Assembly: GCA_963772295.1 (NCBI GenBank)
Contig: CAVYWO010000017.1
Coordinates: 62,001 to 126,000, forward strand
DNA length: 64,000 nt
Source: AP-15 sp963772295
GTDB lineage: Bacteria > Pseudomonadota > Alphaproteobacteria > ATCC43930 > CGMCC-115725
Direction: 5' to 3'
Numbering within the stretch: position 1 is the first letter of the stretch; the number at the start of each line of letters is the position of its first letter. The position numbers were made by a program, and so were the translations under genes. Positions 18,987 through 27,944 of the stretch are shown piece after piece. Below the pieces are notes generated by a model, which was not told the DNA's origin, ran no database searches, and worked only from the letters and a program-made list of their open reading frames with translations.

Positions 18987-20030
18987 ATGCGCATATTGAC
19001 TGCAGAGCGACGGTCTGTGACACTAGTCGCGATCGTTAGCCTGTCCGTTTTGTTTTCAACCGGGAGCATTGGAACCGCCTCGCAGAACGAAGCCGACCTC
19101 GCGGCGAGCGTCGGCGCCGGAGGAACCGGTCAACCCGCAGTGTCCGGCGTTCCGGCCGCCACCCGCTCCGCGGTACCAGTCCTTGATTGCCCGACCGGGA
19201 TCGCCGTCAACGAGAGCGACGAACTCTTCGTCGCCAATCATTGGGCTCCCAGCACTCACTGCGAGGACTCGGGCCAAATCCTCGTCTTCGACGATAATGG
19301 CAAGCAGTTGACCGATAGAACTATTACGGCCGGGCTCGGCAATCCGGTGGCCCTCGCCTTCGACAAAGACGACAACCTCTACGTGACGGTCTATGACCAG
19401 CATCTGGTACGGGTCTATAATCCCGCCGGCACCCCGCTCCCCGCCAAGTTTCTGAAGACCGACAAGCGTTACAACCCGACCGGCGTCCAGGTCGGCAGCC
19501 GGGGCGCGGTATGGGTAAGCAATATTTGGACCAAGGATATTGAGTTCGGCGAGGTCGAGATTTTCAACAAGAGCGGCCGCGTTGACAAGATAACCGAAGG
19601 CCTCGACTACCCGTTCGGCATCGTCTTCCAGGAGAAGACGGGAAATGCCTGGGTTGCCAATCCCGGCGCGATAACAACGGGCGAAGCATTCGCTATTTTT
19701 TCTGCGAACGGCCGGTTTCTGTACACGATATCGCCATTCTATTTTTTTAAGCCACACTATCTCGCCTTTTACGCCAAAAACGGTCGTCTCTACGCTACCG
19801 GTGATGGCTACGATGCTACCGACGGGCAGCGGAGGAGCTTGGTCGAGATTTTCGCTCCGTCCGGCAAGCAGATCGGCAAGGCCATCACCACCGGCCTCGA
19901 CGGGCCCTACGGCATCGCGTTCGACAACGCGGGCGATTTCTTCGTTGCCAATGTGGGGTCCAGCACGATCACGAAATACAGCGCTTCGGGCAGGCTTCTC
20001 TGCACTATCACGAAGAGCGGATGCCGTTAG
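18987..20030 (+). CDS. Exported NHL/SMP-30-like beta-propeller protein
   Basis: This 347-residue protein has a Sec signal (TLVAIVSLSVLFSTGSIG) and repeated beta-propeller blades: PTGIAVNESDELFVANH, PVALAFDKDDNLYVTVYD, PFGIVFQEKTGNAWVANP, PYGIAFDNAGDFFVANVG. Repeats of this NHL type form a six-bladed propeller that binds ligands or proteins; no catalytic residues are evident. ATG at 18987 follows GAGGGAGGAC; GTG at 18984 is also possible. It is likely periplasmic, with no operon partner visible. Confidence 0.82.
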   Translation: MRILTAERRSVTLVAIVSLSVLFSTGSIGTASQNEADLAASVGAGGTGQPAVSGVPAATRSAVPVLDCPTGIAVNESDELFVANHWAPSTHCEDSGQILVFDDNGKQLTDRTITAGLGNPVALAFDKDDNLYVTVYDQHLVRVYNPAGTPLPAKFLKTDKRYNPTGVQVGSRGAVWVSNIWTKDIEFGEVEIFNKSGRVDKITEGLDYPFGIVFQEKTGNAWVANPGAITTGEAFAIFSANGRFLYTISPFYFFKPHYLAFYAKNGRLYATGDGYDATDGQRRSLVEIFAPSGKQIGKAITTGLDGPYGIAFDNAGDFFVANVGSSTITKYSASGRLLCTITKSGCR

Positions 20031-20170
20031 CGCCTCGCCCTCGACACGGAAGCCAAGCGCAGCCATCACGCTCGGTGGTGCGGCCGGGGAGACGCAAAGG
20101 ATAGCATCTCGCCCTGCCGCGGAGCAGCGACTAGATTAAAGAGGCGTGGCTGATCCACCGGAGGAGCGCG

Positions 20171-21364
20171 ATGCCTGATCCGAAGACCGAGCCCCCGCCG
20201 CGCTTCGAAGAGCTGTTGGCGCGGGCCGCGGCGCTGGTCCCGGTGCTGCGCGAGCGCGCCCCCCGCGCCGAGGCGCTGCGCCGGCTGCCCGACGAGACGA
20301 TCGCCGATCTGCATGCGAGCGGCCTCTTCCGGGTGCTGCAGCCGGCGCGCGTCGGCGGCAGCGAGTTGCCGTTTCGCAGCCTCTTCGAGCTGACCGCGGT
20401 GATCGGCGAGGGCTGCGGCTCGACCGCCTGGGTTTTGGCCAACCTCGCCGCCCATCACTGGCTGCTCGGCATGTGGCACCCAGAGGCGCAGGCGGAGATC
20501 TGGGGCGAGTCGCCGGACAGCCTGATCAGCTCGTCCCTGATCTTCGCCCGCGGCCGGGCGAGGCGGGTGCCCGGCGGCTACCGGCTCTCCGGCCGCTGGC
20601 CGTTTTCGAGCGGCATCGACCCGTCGCGCTGGAACATGTTCGGCGCGATCGTCGCCGACGAGGAGACCGGCGCGAGCGAGCCGCGCATGTTGCTGGTGCC
20701 GGCCCGCGACTACGCGGTCATCGACACCTGGCACGTGATCGGGCTGGCCGGCACCGGCAGCAAGGACGTCGCCGTCGACGACGTGTTCGTCCCGGCCTAC
20801 CGCAGCTTGTCGACCGAGCGGATCCGCGGCGGTCCCAACCGCGGCAGCGAGGTCAACCCCGGCGTCCTTTATAAGCTGCCGGCGGTCAGCCTCTTCGCCT
20901 TTGCCATCGCCGGCGTCTCGCTTGGCATCGCCCGCGGCGCGATCGACCATTACGCCCAGACCACCCGCACCCGGCTCAGCGCCTACAGCGGCAAGAACCT
21001 CGCCGATTTCACCAATCTGCAGATCCGTGTGGCCGAGGCGTCGGCGCTGGCCGATGCGGCGGAGGCGATCGTGCTGCGCGACTGCGGCGAGGCGACGAGG
21101 ATGACCGAGGCCGGCATCGTCCCGAGCCTCGAACAGCGGGCGCGCTACCGGCGCGACGGCGCCTACGCCGCGACGATGTGCACGCGGGCGGTCGATCTCC
21201 TGTTCACCGCGACCGGCGGCGGTGCGATCTATGCGCAGAACCCGATCCAGCGCGCCTTTCGCGACGTCCACGCGGCCAACGCCCATTACGTGCTGAGCTG
21301 GGACATCAACGCCGCGGTCTACGGGCGGGTGGCGCTGGGCCTGCCGCCCGACGCGCCGCTTTGA
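20171..21364 (+). CDS. Flavin-dependent monooxygenase, oxygenase component (HsaA/HpaB-like)
   Basis: This 397-residue protein has the acyl-CoA dehydrogenase fold used by group D two-component flavin monooxygenases. The N-terminal helical domain carries LPDETIADLHASGLFRVLQP and GEGCGSTAWVLANLAAHHW. The central part reads GYRLSGRWPFSSGID and GLAGTGSKDVAVDDVFVP. The C-terminal part ends FTATGGGAIYAQNPIQRAFR and DVHAANAHYVLSWD. It resembles HsaA, which hydroxylates phenolic secosteroid intermediates with reduced flavin from a partner reductase. The partner gene follows immediately with overlapping codons. The substrate is probably a phenolic or aromatic compound, by family inference. The start ATG follows GGAGGAGCG. 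Confidence 0.9.
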   Translation: MPDPKTEPPPRFEELLARAAALVPVLRERAPRAEALRRLPDETIADLHASGLFRVLQPARVGGSELPFRSLFELTAVIGEGCGSTAWVLANLAAHHWLLGMWHPEAQAEIWGESPDSLISSSLIFARGRARRVPGGYRLSGRWPFSSGIDPSRWNMFGAIVADEETGASEPRMLLVPARDYAVIDTWHVIGLAGTGSKDVAVDDVFVPAYRSLSTERIRGGPNRGSEVNPGVLYKLPAVSLFAFAIAGVSLGIARGAIDHYAQTTRTRLSAYSGKNLADFTNLQIRVAEASALADAAEAIVLRDCGEATRMTEAGIVPSLEQRARYRRDGAYAATMCTRAVDLLFTATGGGAIYAQNPIQRAFRDVHAANAHYVLSWDINAAVYGRVALGLPPDAPL

Positions 21365-21387
21365 CGAACGCGCGCGACGAGACCGCC

Positions 21388-21975
21388 GTGCCGGACCGGA
21401 ATTCGACGCCTGCACCCGCCGCGCCGGACCCATCGGCCGCGGACCATCCCGGCAGCCACGCGGCGTCGGTCAAGAGCACCGCGGAGGAAGGTTTCGATAC
21501 GCGCGATCTGCGCAACGCGCTCGGCAGCTTTGCCACCGGGGTGACGATCATCACCGCCCGCGGCAAGGACGGCGGGCTGCATGGGCTGACCGCCAACTCC
21601 TTCACCTCGGTGTCGCTGACCCCGCCGCTGGTGCTGTGGAGCGCCTCGTTATACGCGCACAGCCTGCCGGCCTTTCAGGAAGGCTCGCATTTTGTCGTCA
21701 ACGTCCTCGCCCACGGCCAGGTAGAGTTGTCGAATTTCTTCGCCCGCACACGAGAGGACAAGTTCGCCGAGATCGAACACATGATCGCGGAGTGCGGCGC
21801 CCCGGTCATTCTGGGCGCCGCCGCGCATTTTGAATGCCGCAACGAATACCGGCATTACGGCGGCGACCACATTATCTTCATCGGTCACGTCGAGCGCTAC
21901 GCCTACACCCAGAAGCCGACATTGCTGTTCTGCCGCGGCCGATACCTGCGCGGCGAGCCGCTGCTCGCGCCCTGA
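21388..21975 (+). CDS. Flavin reductase component of the two-component monooxygenase (HsaB-like)
   Basis: About 195 residues. After a disordered N terminus the flavin reductase-like FMN-binding split-barrel is clear: LRNALGSFATGVTIITARG, GLTANSFTSVSLTPPLVLW, HFVVNVLAHGQVELSNFFA and HYGGDHIIFIGHVERY. It would reduce FMN/FAD with NAD(P)H and hand it to the oxygenase encoded just upstream. GTG at 21388 is taken as start. TTG at 21361, overlapping the TGA of the preceding gene, is an equally plausible coupled start. The operon arrangement oxygenase-reductase supports the assignment. Confidence 0.88.
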   Translation: MPDRNSTPAPAAPDPSAADHPGSHAASVKSTAEEGFDTRDLRNALGSFATGVTIITARGKDGGLHGLTANSFTSVSLTPPLVLWSASLYAHSLPAFQEGSHFVVNVLAHGQVELSNFFARTREDKFAEIEHMIAECGAPVILGAAAHFECRNEYRHYGGDHIIFIGHVERYAYTQKPTLLFCRGRYLRGEPLLAP

Positions 21976-22105
21976 GAGCCGCTCTCGCTGGTGTGTAGTT
22001 CGGGAAATTCATCGCATTTCTTCTTCGTCGTCCCGGCGCAGCATCCAATCGGGCGGTTACGCAGAAATTTCTCGTCGTTCCCGCGCAAGTCGGAACCCAG
22101 GGATT

Positions 22106-22867
22106 TCAGTCGCTTCCCCTGGGCCCGCTCCCCGGACGGCCGGCCCCCGTGTCGGGGCACGGGGCAGGCCTGGCGGGCCGTTCCGGGGATCGCGCGGGCG
22201 ACGAATTGGACTGGTCGGCAATTTGATTTGAGCCTCGCAGGCCGGGACCCATGGCCGAAATGGATACCGGCTTTCGCCGGTATGACGAAGGCTCGATTGC
22301 CCGCCGGAGCGCCGCGGCCCAGCCGCGTTTCCCGGTAAAAATCGTCTCGACCCGGGTCGCGGCCGCGGCCGCGCGAAGCAGCCGCCGCGGGACATCGACG
22401 AGGATCGCGCTCTCCGCCTCGCGCCAGATCGCGAGGTCTTTGCGCTCGTTGCCGGCATAGGCAAACGGCCGGTCGCCGATCATCCGGCGGATCGCGTCGA
22501 GCTTCGCCCGCCCGGTCAGGTTGACGGCGCCGTCGGAGGCGAGCACCGCAGCGAACAGGCCGAGGTGATCCGCCACCGCCGCCGCAACCCGGCGGTCCGC
22601 CCCGGTCGCCAGAACCAGCGAACGGCCGGCCGCGGCTTCGCGGCGCAACAGCGACAGCAGCGCTTCGTTGTAGGGAAGCAATGCCGCATCGAGCGGCGCC
22701 GCGGCGGCAATCGCTTGCTTCATTGCCGCCTTGCCGAAGCGCCAGGCGAGCAGCCCCGGGACCAGCCGCAGCGGCCGGCCGATCAGCGCCAAAATCCCCG
22801 CGACCGTCGTATCGGTGCGCACCAGGGTCCCATCCAGATCGACAAATAAAGGCGGCTTTTCAGACAT
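22106..22867 (-). CDS. HAD-superfamily phosphatase, UbiA-partner type
   Basis: This HAD protein has motif I FVDLDGTLVRTDT near residue 10, motif II around LVLATGADRR and a motif III/IV segment DRPFAYAGNERKDLAIW. The sequence resembles the HAD domain often fused ahead of UbiA-type prenyltransferases in Alphaproteobacteria, but no UbiA part is present here. Its start overlaps the end of the molybdenum hydroxylase gene (ATGTCTGA), so translation may be coupled. The last 65 or so residues (from SSYRRKPVSIS) are encoded by an interspersed palindromic repeat and are probably not native. The true family C terminus is near AALRRAIE. Confidence 0.8.
   Translation of the reverse strand: MSEKPPLFVDLDGTLVRTDTTVAGILALIGRPLRLVPGLLAWRFGKAAMKQAIAAAAPLDAALLPYNEALLSLLRREAAAGRSLVLATGADRRVAAAVADHLGLFAAVLASDGAVNLTGRAKLDAIRRMIGDRPFAYAGNERKDLAIWREAESAILVDVPRRLLRAAAAATRVETIFTGKRGWAAALRRAIEPSSYRRKPVSISAMGPGLRGSNQIADQSNSSPARSPERPARPAPCPDTGAGRPGSGPRGSD
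22251..22290. repeat. Interspersed palindromic repeat (GGATACCGGC...GCCGGTAT type)
   Basis: The sequence ATACCGGC TTTC GCCGGTAT forms a perfect stem-loop embedded in the conserved context TGGAT...ATGACGAAG, the classic form of dispersed intergenic repeats in proteobacteria. The HAD frame runs through it. A related unit lies at 22075-22115 (GTTCCCGCGCAAGTCGGAACCCAGGG), and a matching CGTCATACCGGCGAAAG occurs at about 48351. Confidence 0.7.
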
Positions 22868-25226
22868 TTTGCGCGGTGGTGCCGGCGTCGCGGATGGCCC
22901 GCCAGACGCGTTCGGGGGTGGCCGGCATGTCGATATGGCGGATGCCGTATTCGGCAAGCGCGTCGACGAGCGCGTTCATCACCGACGGCAGGGCGCCGGC
23001 GCAGCCGGCCTCGCCGCAGCCCTTGACCCCCAAGGGATTGGTCGTGGCCGGCACCGGATGGCTCGCGCTGCTGAACATCGGGAGATCGTCGGCGCGGGGC
23101 AGCGGGTAATCCATGTAGGACCCGGTCAGCAACTGGCCGTGCGCATCGTAGACGGTGTGCTCGCGCAGCGCCTGGCCAATCCCTTGCACGATGCCGCCCT
23201 GGGCCTGGCCGGTGACGAGCAGCGGGTTGATGACGACGCCAAAATCGTTGACGAAGCTGTAGCGGACGACCTCGACGAGACCGGTCTCGGGGTCGACTTC
23301 GACCTCGGCGATATGGCAGCCGTTGGGAAAGGTCGAGGGCGGTCCGTCGCTGACGCCGGCGACGTCGAGGCTCGGCGGCAGCCCGGGCGGCAACGAGAGC
23401 CCGTTGCCGAGCTTCTCGGCCAGCTCGAGAAGCCCGACCGAGCGGTCGGTGCCGGAAATGACGAAGCGGCCGGCACGGAATTCGATATCGGCCGCCGCCG
23501 CCTCGAGCACATGGGCGGCGATCTGGCGGCCGGCCTCGATGCATTTGTCGGCGGCCTCGACGATCGCCACCCCGCTCGTCATCATCGATTTCGAGCCGCC
23601 GGTGCCGCCGCCCGCGATCAGCGCGTCGCTGTCGCCCTGCAACAGCCGGATGCGTCGAAACGGAATGCCGAGGCGCTGGGCCAGCACCTGGGCAAAGGGC
23701 GACCAGTGCCCCTGCCCGTAATCGAGGGTGCCGGTGATCAACGTCACCTCGCCGTTTGCTTCGAAGCGGATGCCGCCCATCTCGCGTCCGGGCGGGCCGG
23801 TCAGTTCGAGATAATCGCTGATGCCGCGGCCGCGCAGCCTCCCGCGCGACCGGCTTTCCGCCCGGCGCGCGGCAAACCCGTCCCAATCGGCGAGCTCGAG
23901 CGCCGCCTTCAACAGGTTCGTGAAATCGCCGCTGTCGTAGGTGGTGCCGTTCGGCGCCCGGTAGGGCATCGCCGCGGGCGGGATATGGTTCTTGCGGCGC
24001 AATGCGACGCGGTCGATCCCGGTCTCGGCGGCGGCGGTCTCGACCAGCCGTTCCATGTAGTAATTGGCCTCGGGCCGGCCGGCGCCGCGATAGGCTCCGA
24101 CCGGGGTCGTATTGGTGAAGACGCATTTGGTCGAGACCTCGATCAACGGTGTCCGGTAGACGCCGAGCGTGTTGCGGACGGCGTTGCGGGTCGGCGGGCC
24201 GGGAGCGCCGTAAGCGGCGCCTAGATTGCCGTAACCCGTCAGCCGCACCGCGAGGAAATTTCCCTGGGCGTCGAGCGCCAGCTCGGCGTTCATGTCGGCG
24301 TCGCGGCCATGCGTGTCGGAGACGAAGCTGCCGGAACGGTCGTCGGTCCATTTGACCGGGCGGCGCAATTCGCGCGCCGCGTGCAAGATGCAGTAATATT
24401 CGGCATAGGTCGGCTGCTTCATGCCAAACGAGCCGCCGACCCGCTCGGTCACGACGCGGATCTGGTCGCGGCCGACGCCGAGGACCTGGGCGAGGTAGTT
24501 GCGGAAGCCGAAGACGCCCTGGCTGCCGACGTGCAAGGTCCAATGCCGGCGTGCCGGGTCGTAAAGGGCGAGCGCGGCGCGCGGCTCCATCGCATTGACG
24601 ACGATGCGATTGTTGCGCAAACGGAGCCGGGTGACGTGGGCGGCGGCGGCGAAGGCGGCGGCGACCTTGTCGCTGTCGCCGAAATGAAAGTCGCAGCCGA
24701 CATTGTTCGGCACCTCGTCATAGAGGAGCGGCGCGCCGGGGCGATCGGCTTCGGCGGGCTCGGTGACCGCCGGCAGCGGGTCGATCTCGACCGCGACCAT
24801 TTCGGCGGCGTCCTTGGCGAGAGCCGGGGTGTCGGCGATCACCGCCGCCACCGCCTCGCCGACATGCCGCACCTTGTCCCCGGGCAGCGCGTACCGCGTC
24901 GGGATAAGCATCGGCGTGCCGTCGCGATTGTGCATGACCTGGCGCGGCGGCAGCGGGCCGATCCCGCCCCGCGCCAGATCGGCCGCGGTGTAGACGGCGA
25001 GCACGCCCGGCATCGCCCGCGCCGCCGTCGTGTCGATGCCGCGGATGACGCCGTGCGCCAGATGGCTGCGCACCATCGCCGCATAGGCCTGGTGCTCCAG
25101 GTTGGCGTCATCGGCGTAACGCCCCTCGCCGCGCAGCAGCACCGGGTCTTCCGCCCGCGGCACCGGCTGGCCGATGGCAAATTGTTCTTCTGCTTCGAAG
25201 CGCGTCGGAGCGATGAAGTCGTCCAT
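22860..25226 (-). CDS. Xanthine dehydrogenase/CO dehydrogenase-family large subunit (molybdopterin-binding)
   Basis: This 788-residue molybdenum hydroxylase large subunit is full length. The N-terminal domain starts IGQPVPRAEDPVLLRGEGRYADD. Cofactor-binding segments include VTERVGGSFGMKQPTYAEY, VGAYRGAGRPEANYYMERL and LQGDSDALIAGGGTGGSKS. The catalytic Glu is in GCGEAGCAG near the C terminus. The AYRCSFR signature of true CO dehydrogenase (CoxL) is absent, so an aldehyde or N-heterocycle hydroxylase is more likely. The FAD and 2Fe-2S subunits that normally accompany it are not in this window, so it may use subunits encoded elsewhere. The start ATG follows GAGGTC. Confidence 0.92.
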   Translation of the reverse strand: MDDFIAPTRFEAEEQFAIGQPVPRAEDPVLLRGEGRYADDANLEHQAYAAMVRSHLAHGVIRGIDTTAARAMPGVLAVYTAADLARGGIGPLPPRQVMHNRDGTPMLIPTRYALPGDKVRHVGEAVAAVIADTPALAKDAAEMVAVEIDPLPAVTEPAEADRPGAPLLYDEVPNNVGCDFHFGDSDKVAAAFAAAAHVTRLRLRNNRIVVNAMEPRAALALYDPARRHWTLHVGSQGVFGFRNYLAQVLGVGRDQIRVVTERVGGSFGMKQPTYAEYYCILHAARELRRPVKWTDDRSGSFVSDTHGRDADMNAELALDAQGNFLAVRLTGYGNLGAAYGAPGPPTRNAVRNTLGVYRTPLIEVSTKCVFTNTTPVGAYRGAGRPEANYYMERLVETAAAETGIDRVALRRKNHIPPAAMPYRAPNGTTYDSGDFTNLLKAALELADWDGFAARRAESRSRGRLRGRGISDYLELTGPPGREMGGIRFEANGEVTLITGTLDYGQGHWSPFAQVLAQRLGIPFRRIRLLQGDSDALIAGGGTGGSKSMMTSGVAIVEAADKCIEAGRQIAAHVLEAAAADIEFRAGRFVISGTDRSVGLLELAEKLGNGLSLPPGLPPSLDVAGVSDGPPSTFPNGCHIAEVEVDPETGLVEVVRYSFVNDFGVVINPLLVTGQAQGGIVQGIGQALREHTVYDAHGQLLTGSYMDYPLPRADDLPMFSSASHPVPATTNPLGVKGCGEAGCAGALPSVMNALVDALAEYGIRHIDMPATPERVWRAIRDAGTTAQNV

Positions 25227-25406
25227 GCATGACCTCTATCGAGACCTCTGTCGCTGCCCGTTCTAACCGTCGCCCGGGGGCTTGTCCCGCCGCTCGCGCA
25301 ACTGCGGTCGCGAGTTGCGCGCCGCGCCGAGCCATCTCTTTTGCGATTGCCAGCTGCGCGTGCGCCGCCGGAGGCAGACCGAGCGTAGATAATGCATATA
25401 TTGAGG

Positions 25407-25442
25407 ATGGCTGATCATCGCCTGTTACCCCTCGGTCGATGA
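25407..25442 (+). CDS. Possible 11-codon leader ORF overlapping the exporter start
   Basis: ATG at 25407 opens an 11-codon frame (MADHRLLPLGR) whose TGA overlaps the ATG of the drug exporter as ATGA. The exporter has no good ribosome site of its own, so termination-reinitiation at this overlap could drive its translation. The leader's own GAGG lies directly against its ATG, which is poor spacing. Speculative. Confidence 0.25.
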   Translation: MADHRLLPLGR

Positions 25443-26998
25443 GAACCGCCGCGCGCCCGTCCGTCGCCAATCGCGGCGCGATCACCGTCTCGATCATGCT
25501 GGCGACGATCATGCAGGGCGTCGACAACACGATCGCCAATGTCGCCCTGCCGCACATCCAGGGCAGTCTGTCGGCGGCGCAGGACCAGATCGCCTGGGTG
25601 CTGACCTCCTACATCGTCGCGGTCGCGATCATGACGCCGCTGACCGGCTGGCTCGCCGGCCGCCTCGGCATCAAATACGTCTTTCTGATCTCGGTCGCCG
25701 GCTTTACGCTGGCCTCGGCCTTGTGCGGCAGCGCCACCAGCCTCAGCCAGCTGGTCGTCTATCGCGTCTTGCAAGGGGTCTGCGGCGCGGCGCTGGTGCC
25801 GCTCTCGCAATCGACGTTGCTGCAGATCAACCCGCCGGAGCGGCACGGCCAAGCGATCGCAATCTGGGGGGTCGGGGTCATGCTCGGGCCGATCTGCGGC
25901 CCGATGCTCGGCGGCTGGCTGACCGAGAATTACAGCTGGCGCTGGATCTTCTACATCAACCTGCCGCTCGGCGTCATCTCGGCGCTCGGCATCGCCGCCT
26001 TCATCCGCGACACCCGCCACGCCCACCGCGAAGCCTTCGATTTCCTGGGCTTCGCCACGTTGAGCCTGGCGATCGGCGCCTTGCAGATGGTGCTTGACCG
26101 CGGCGAGCTGAAGGACTGGTTCAACTCGACCGAAATCTGGGTGACGGCGACGATCTCAGCCCTCGCCTTTTACCTCTTTGTCGTCCATACCACGACCGCC
26201 GGCGAACGCTCGTTTCTGAACCGCGACCTGTTGAAAAGCCCGAATTTCGCGGCCGGGACGATCCTGATGTTCTTCGTCGGCGGCATTTTGAGCGGCACCC
26301 TCGCCCTGTTGCCGACGATGCTGCAATCGCTGATGGGCTACCCGGTCCTGACGACCGGCCTCGCAGTCGCGCCGCGCGGCATCGGCACCATGCTCGCGAT
26401 GTTCCTCGTCGGGCGGATCATCAACCGCGTCGACAACCGGCTGATCATCCTGTTCGGCCTCGCGCTGACCGGCGTCTCGCTGTGGCAGATGACCGGATTT
26501 TCGCTCGAGATGGGAATGGCGCCGGTGATCTCGTCGGGACTGCTGCAAGGCTTTGGGCTGGGCTGCACCTTTGTGCCGCTGAACACGCTCGCCCTGTCGA
26601 ACCTGCCGCGCCACATCATGACCCAGGGCACGGCGCTCAGGAGCCTGATGCGCAACCTCGGCGGCAGCTTCGGCATCTCGATCTTCGAGGCGCTCCTGGC
26701 GGAAAACACCCAGATCGTGCATTCGCGCCTCGTCGAGCACCTGCGTCCGGACAACCCGCTGGCGCACACCCCCTATCTCGCGTCTGCGTTCAGCCTGACG
26801 AGCCCCTCGGGAGTGGCCGCGCTCAACGCTGAAGTGACCCGACAGGCGGGGATGGTCTCCTATATCGATGTCTATAGACTGATGATGTTGATCGTGATCG
26901 CTACGATCCCGCTCTTGCTGCTGGTGCGCCGAGCCGACGCGCCGCGACCGAGGGCCGCCGCGGCGACCGGCGGATTGCAGGCCGGGCGCGCCGGATGA
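25439..26998 (+). CDS. EmrB/QacA-type MFS drug exporter (copy 1)
   Basis: This is a 519-residue DHA2-family (14-helix) proton antiporter. Conserved features include GVDNTIANVALPHIQG in helix 1, the motif A loop GWLAGRLGIKYVFL and the antiporter motif C region GVGVMLGPICGPMLGGWLTE. It is about 70 percent similar by eye along its length to the second exporter at 29132, so the two are a tandem duplication. This copy has no adaptor gene directly attached and may share the EmrA-like protein at 27945. Start at 25439 is coupled to a short upstream frame. It is divergent from the molybdenum hydroxylase gene. Confidence 0.92.
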   Translation: MRTAARPSVANRGAITVSIMLATIMQGVDNTIANVALPHIQGSLSAAQDQIAWVLTSYIVAVAIMTPLTGWLAGRLGIKYVFLISVAGFTLASALCGSATSLSQLVVYRVLQGVCGAALVPLSQSTLLQINPPERHGQAIAIWGVGVMLGPICGPMLGGWLTENYSWRWIFYINLPLGVISALGIAAFIRDTRHAHREAFDFLGFATLSLAIGALQMVLDRGELKDWFNSTEIWVTATISALAFYLFVVHTTTAGERSFLNRDLLKSPNFAAGTILMFFVGGILSGTLALLPTMLQSLMGYPVLTTGLAVAPRGIGTMLAMFLVGRIINRVDNRLIILFGLALTGVSLWQMTGFSLEMGMAPVISSGLLQGFGLGCTFVPLNTLALSNLPRHIMTQGTALRSLMRNLGGSFGISIFEALLAENTQIVHSRLVEHLRPDNPLAHTPYLASAFSLTSPSGVAALNAEVTRQAGMVSYIDVYRLMMLIVIATIPLLLLVRRADAPRPRAAAATGGLQAGRAG

Positions 26999-27140
26999 GT
27001 GACGGATTCTTGCAATGCGCTCAACGATTCTGTTCTTGCCCAGTCGGCACACCGCTGCGGCCGCTCGCGGGCCGCGCTTGACGCTGGCAACGGCGCGTTT
27101 CTACGCTGCCGCAGCCGATCTTAATAGGGGAACGGTCACG

Positions 27141-27443
27141 ATGAGGACTAAACTGACGCGCGCGATGTTGGCCGCGGCGCTGCTGGCGTTGCCGATCGCC
27201 GCGACGGCCCAGGTGTCGGTCGGTGTCACGATCGCGCCGCCGGCGCTGCAATACGAACCGGTGCCGCCGCCGCGTGCCGGATGGGTCTGGGCACCCGGAT
27301 ACTGGGCCTGGGTCAACGGTCATTATGCGTGGCGCCGAGGCTACTGGATCGCCGCCCGCCCGGGCTATCGCTGGATGGTTGGTGCCTGGGTGCCGCGCGG
27401 ACCAAACTGGGTCTGGGTGCCCGGGCACTGGGCCCTCCTCTAA
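27141..27443 (+). CDS. Small exported YXWGXW-repeat protein
   Basis: This 100-residue protein has a clear Sec signal (MLAAALLALPIAATAQ). The mature part is full of Trp/Tyr/Gly/His repeats: WVWAPGYWAWVNGHYAW, RGYWIAARPGYRWMVGAW and WVWVPGHWALL, the pattern of the WXXGXW/YXWGXW repeat family of periplasmic or outer-membrane-associated proteins. Function is unknown. Start ATG 27141 follows AGGGGAAC. It sits between the two exporter units and may be transcribed with them. Confidence 0.85.
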   Translation: MRTKLTRAMLAAALLALPIAATAQVSVGVTIAPPALQYEPVPPPRAGWVWAPGYWAWVNGHYAWRRGYWIAARPGYRWMVGAWVPRGPNWVWVPGHWALL

Positions 27444-27944
27444 GCGCCGTCGGGCAAGAGCCGCATCGGCTTGAAACCGGCGCCGATTCGGCGCCGCCAT
27501 AGCGCGGCAACGACGAACCGCGCGGGCCGACATGCGGTGCGCGCGGTTGGAACGTTGCTTTTGCGCATTTTATAATTGACTTTTGTCTCAAAATATGATG
27601 CGATTATGGTATCGCGGGGCAGCCGGAATGGCGCCCCATTCGGGCTCGAGGTCCTCTTCTTGCCAGATTGCCGCAGCCCGCGCGCGCGTTGCGAGCGGAG
27701 CCATCGAATTTGCGTCTGCCTGCCGCGCGGTCATGGCACGAGACGCGCGTCGAAAATTTTCATATCTATAGCTTATTATCATCATGGGTTGCTGTCGTCG
27801 CGAGTGCCGCATGAATCTCGAAGATCATTCGGGCTGCCTCGTTCGGTTTTCGCTCCGTGGCGCCGTGCCGTGCCGCCGCCTCGAGCGTGCCGGTAGCGAA
27901 ACCTGGCTGCCGTCGCGGCGGCCGGCTGCCGCCGGAGGCCGGCG
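27444..27944. other. Gene-free stretch of about 500 bp
   Basis: A perfect GGCGCC...GGCGCC hairpin lies at 27479-27496 without a T-run. The middle (27560-27620 and 27750-27790) is clearly AT-richer than its surroundings and is the likely promoter region of the EmrA-EmrB pair. No gene is supported. Confidence 0.4.

Noticed and set aside
20473..20874. Overlapping plus-strand frame in the oxygenase gene
   Set aside because: Shadow frame rich in Arg and Pro; the oxygenase frame carries the conserved motifs.
27479..27496. GGCGCC hairpin as a terminator
   Set aside because: No T-run follows and the stem is a simple GC palindrome common in such DNA.
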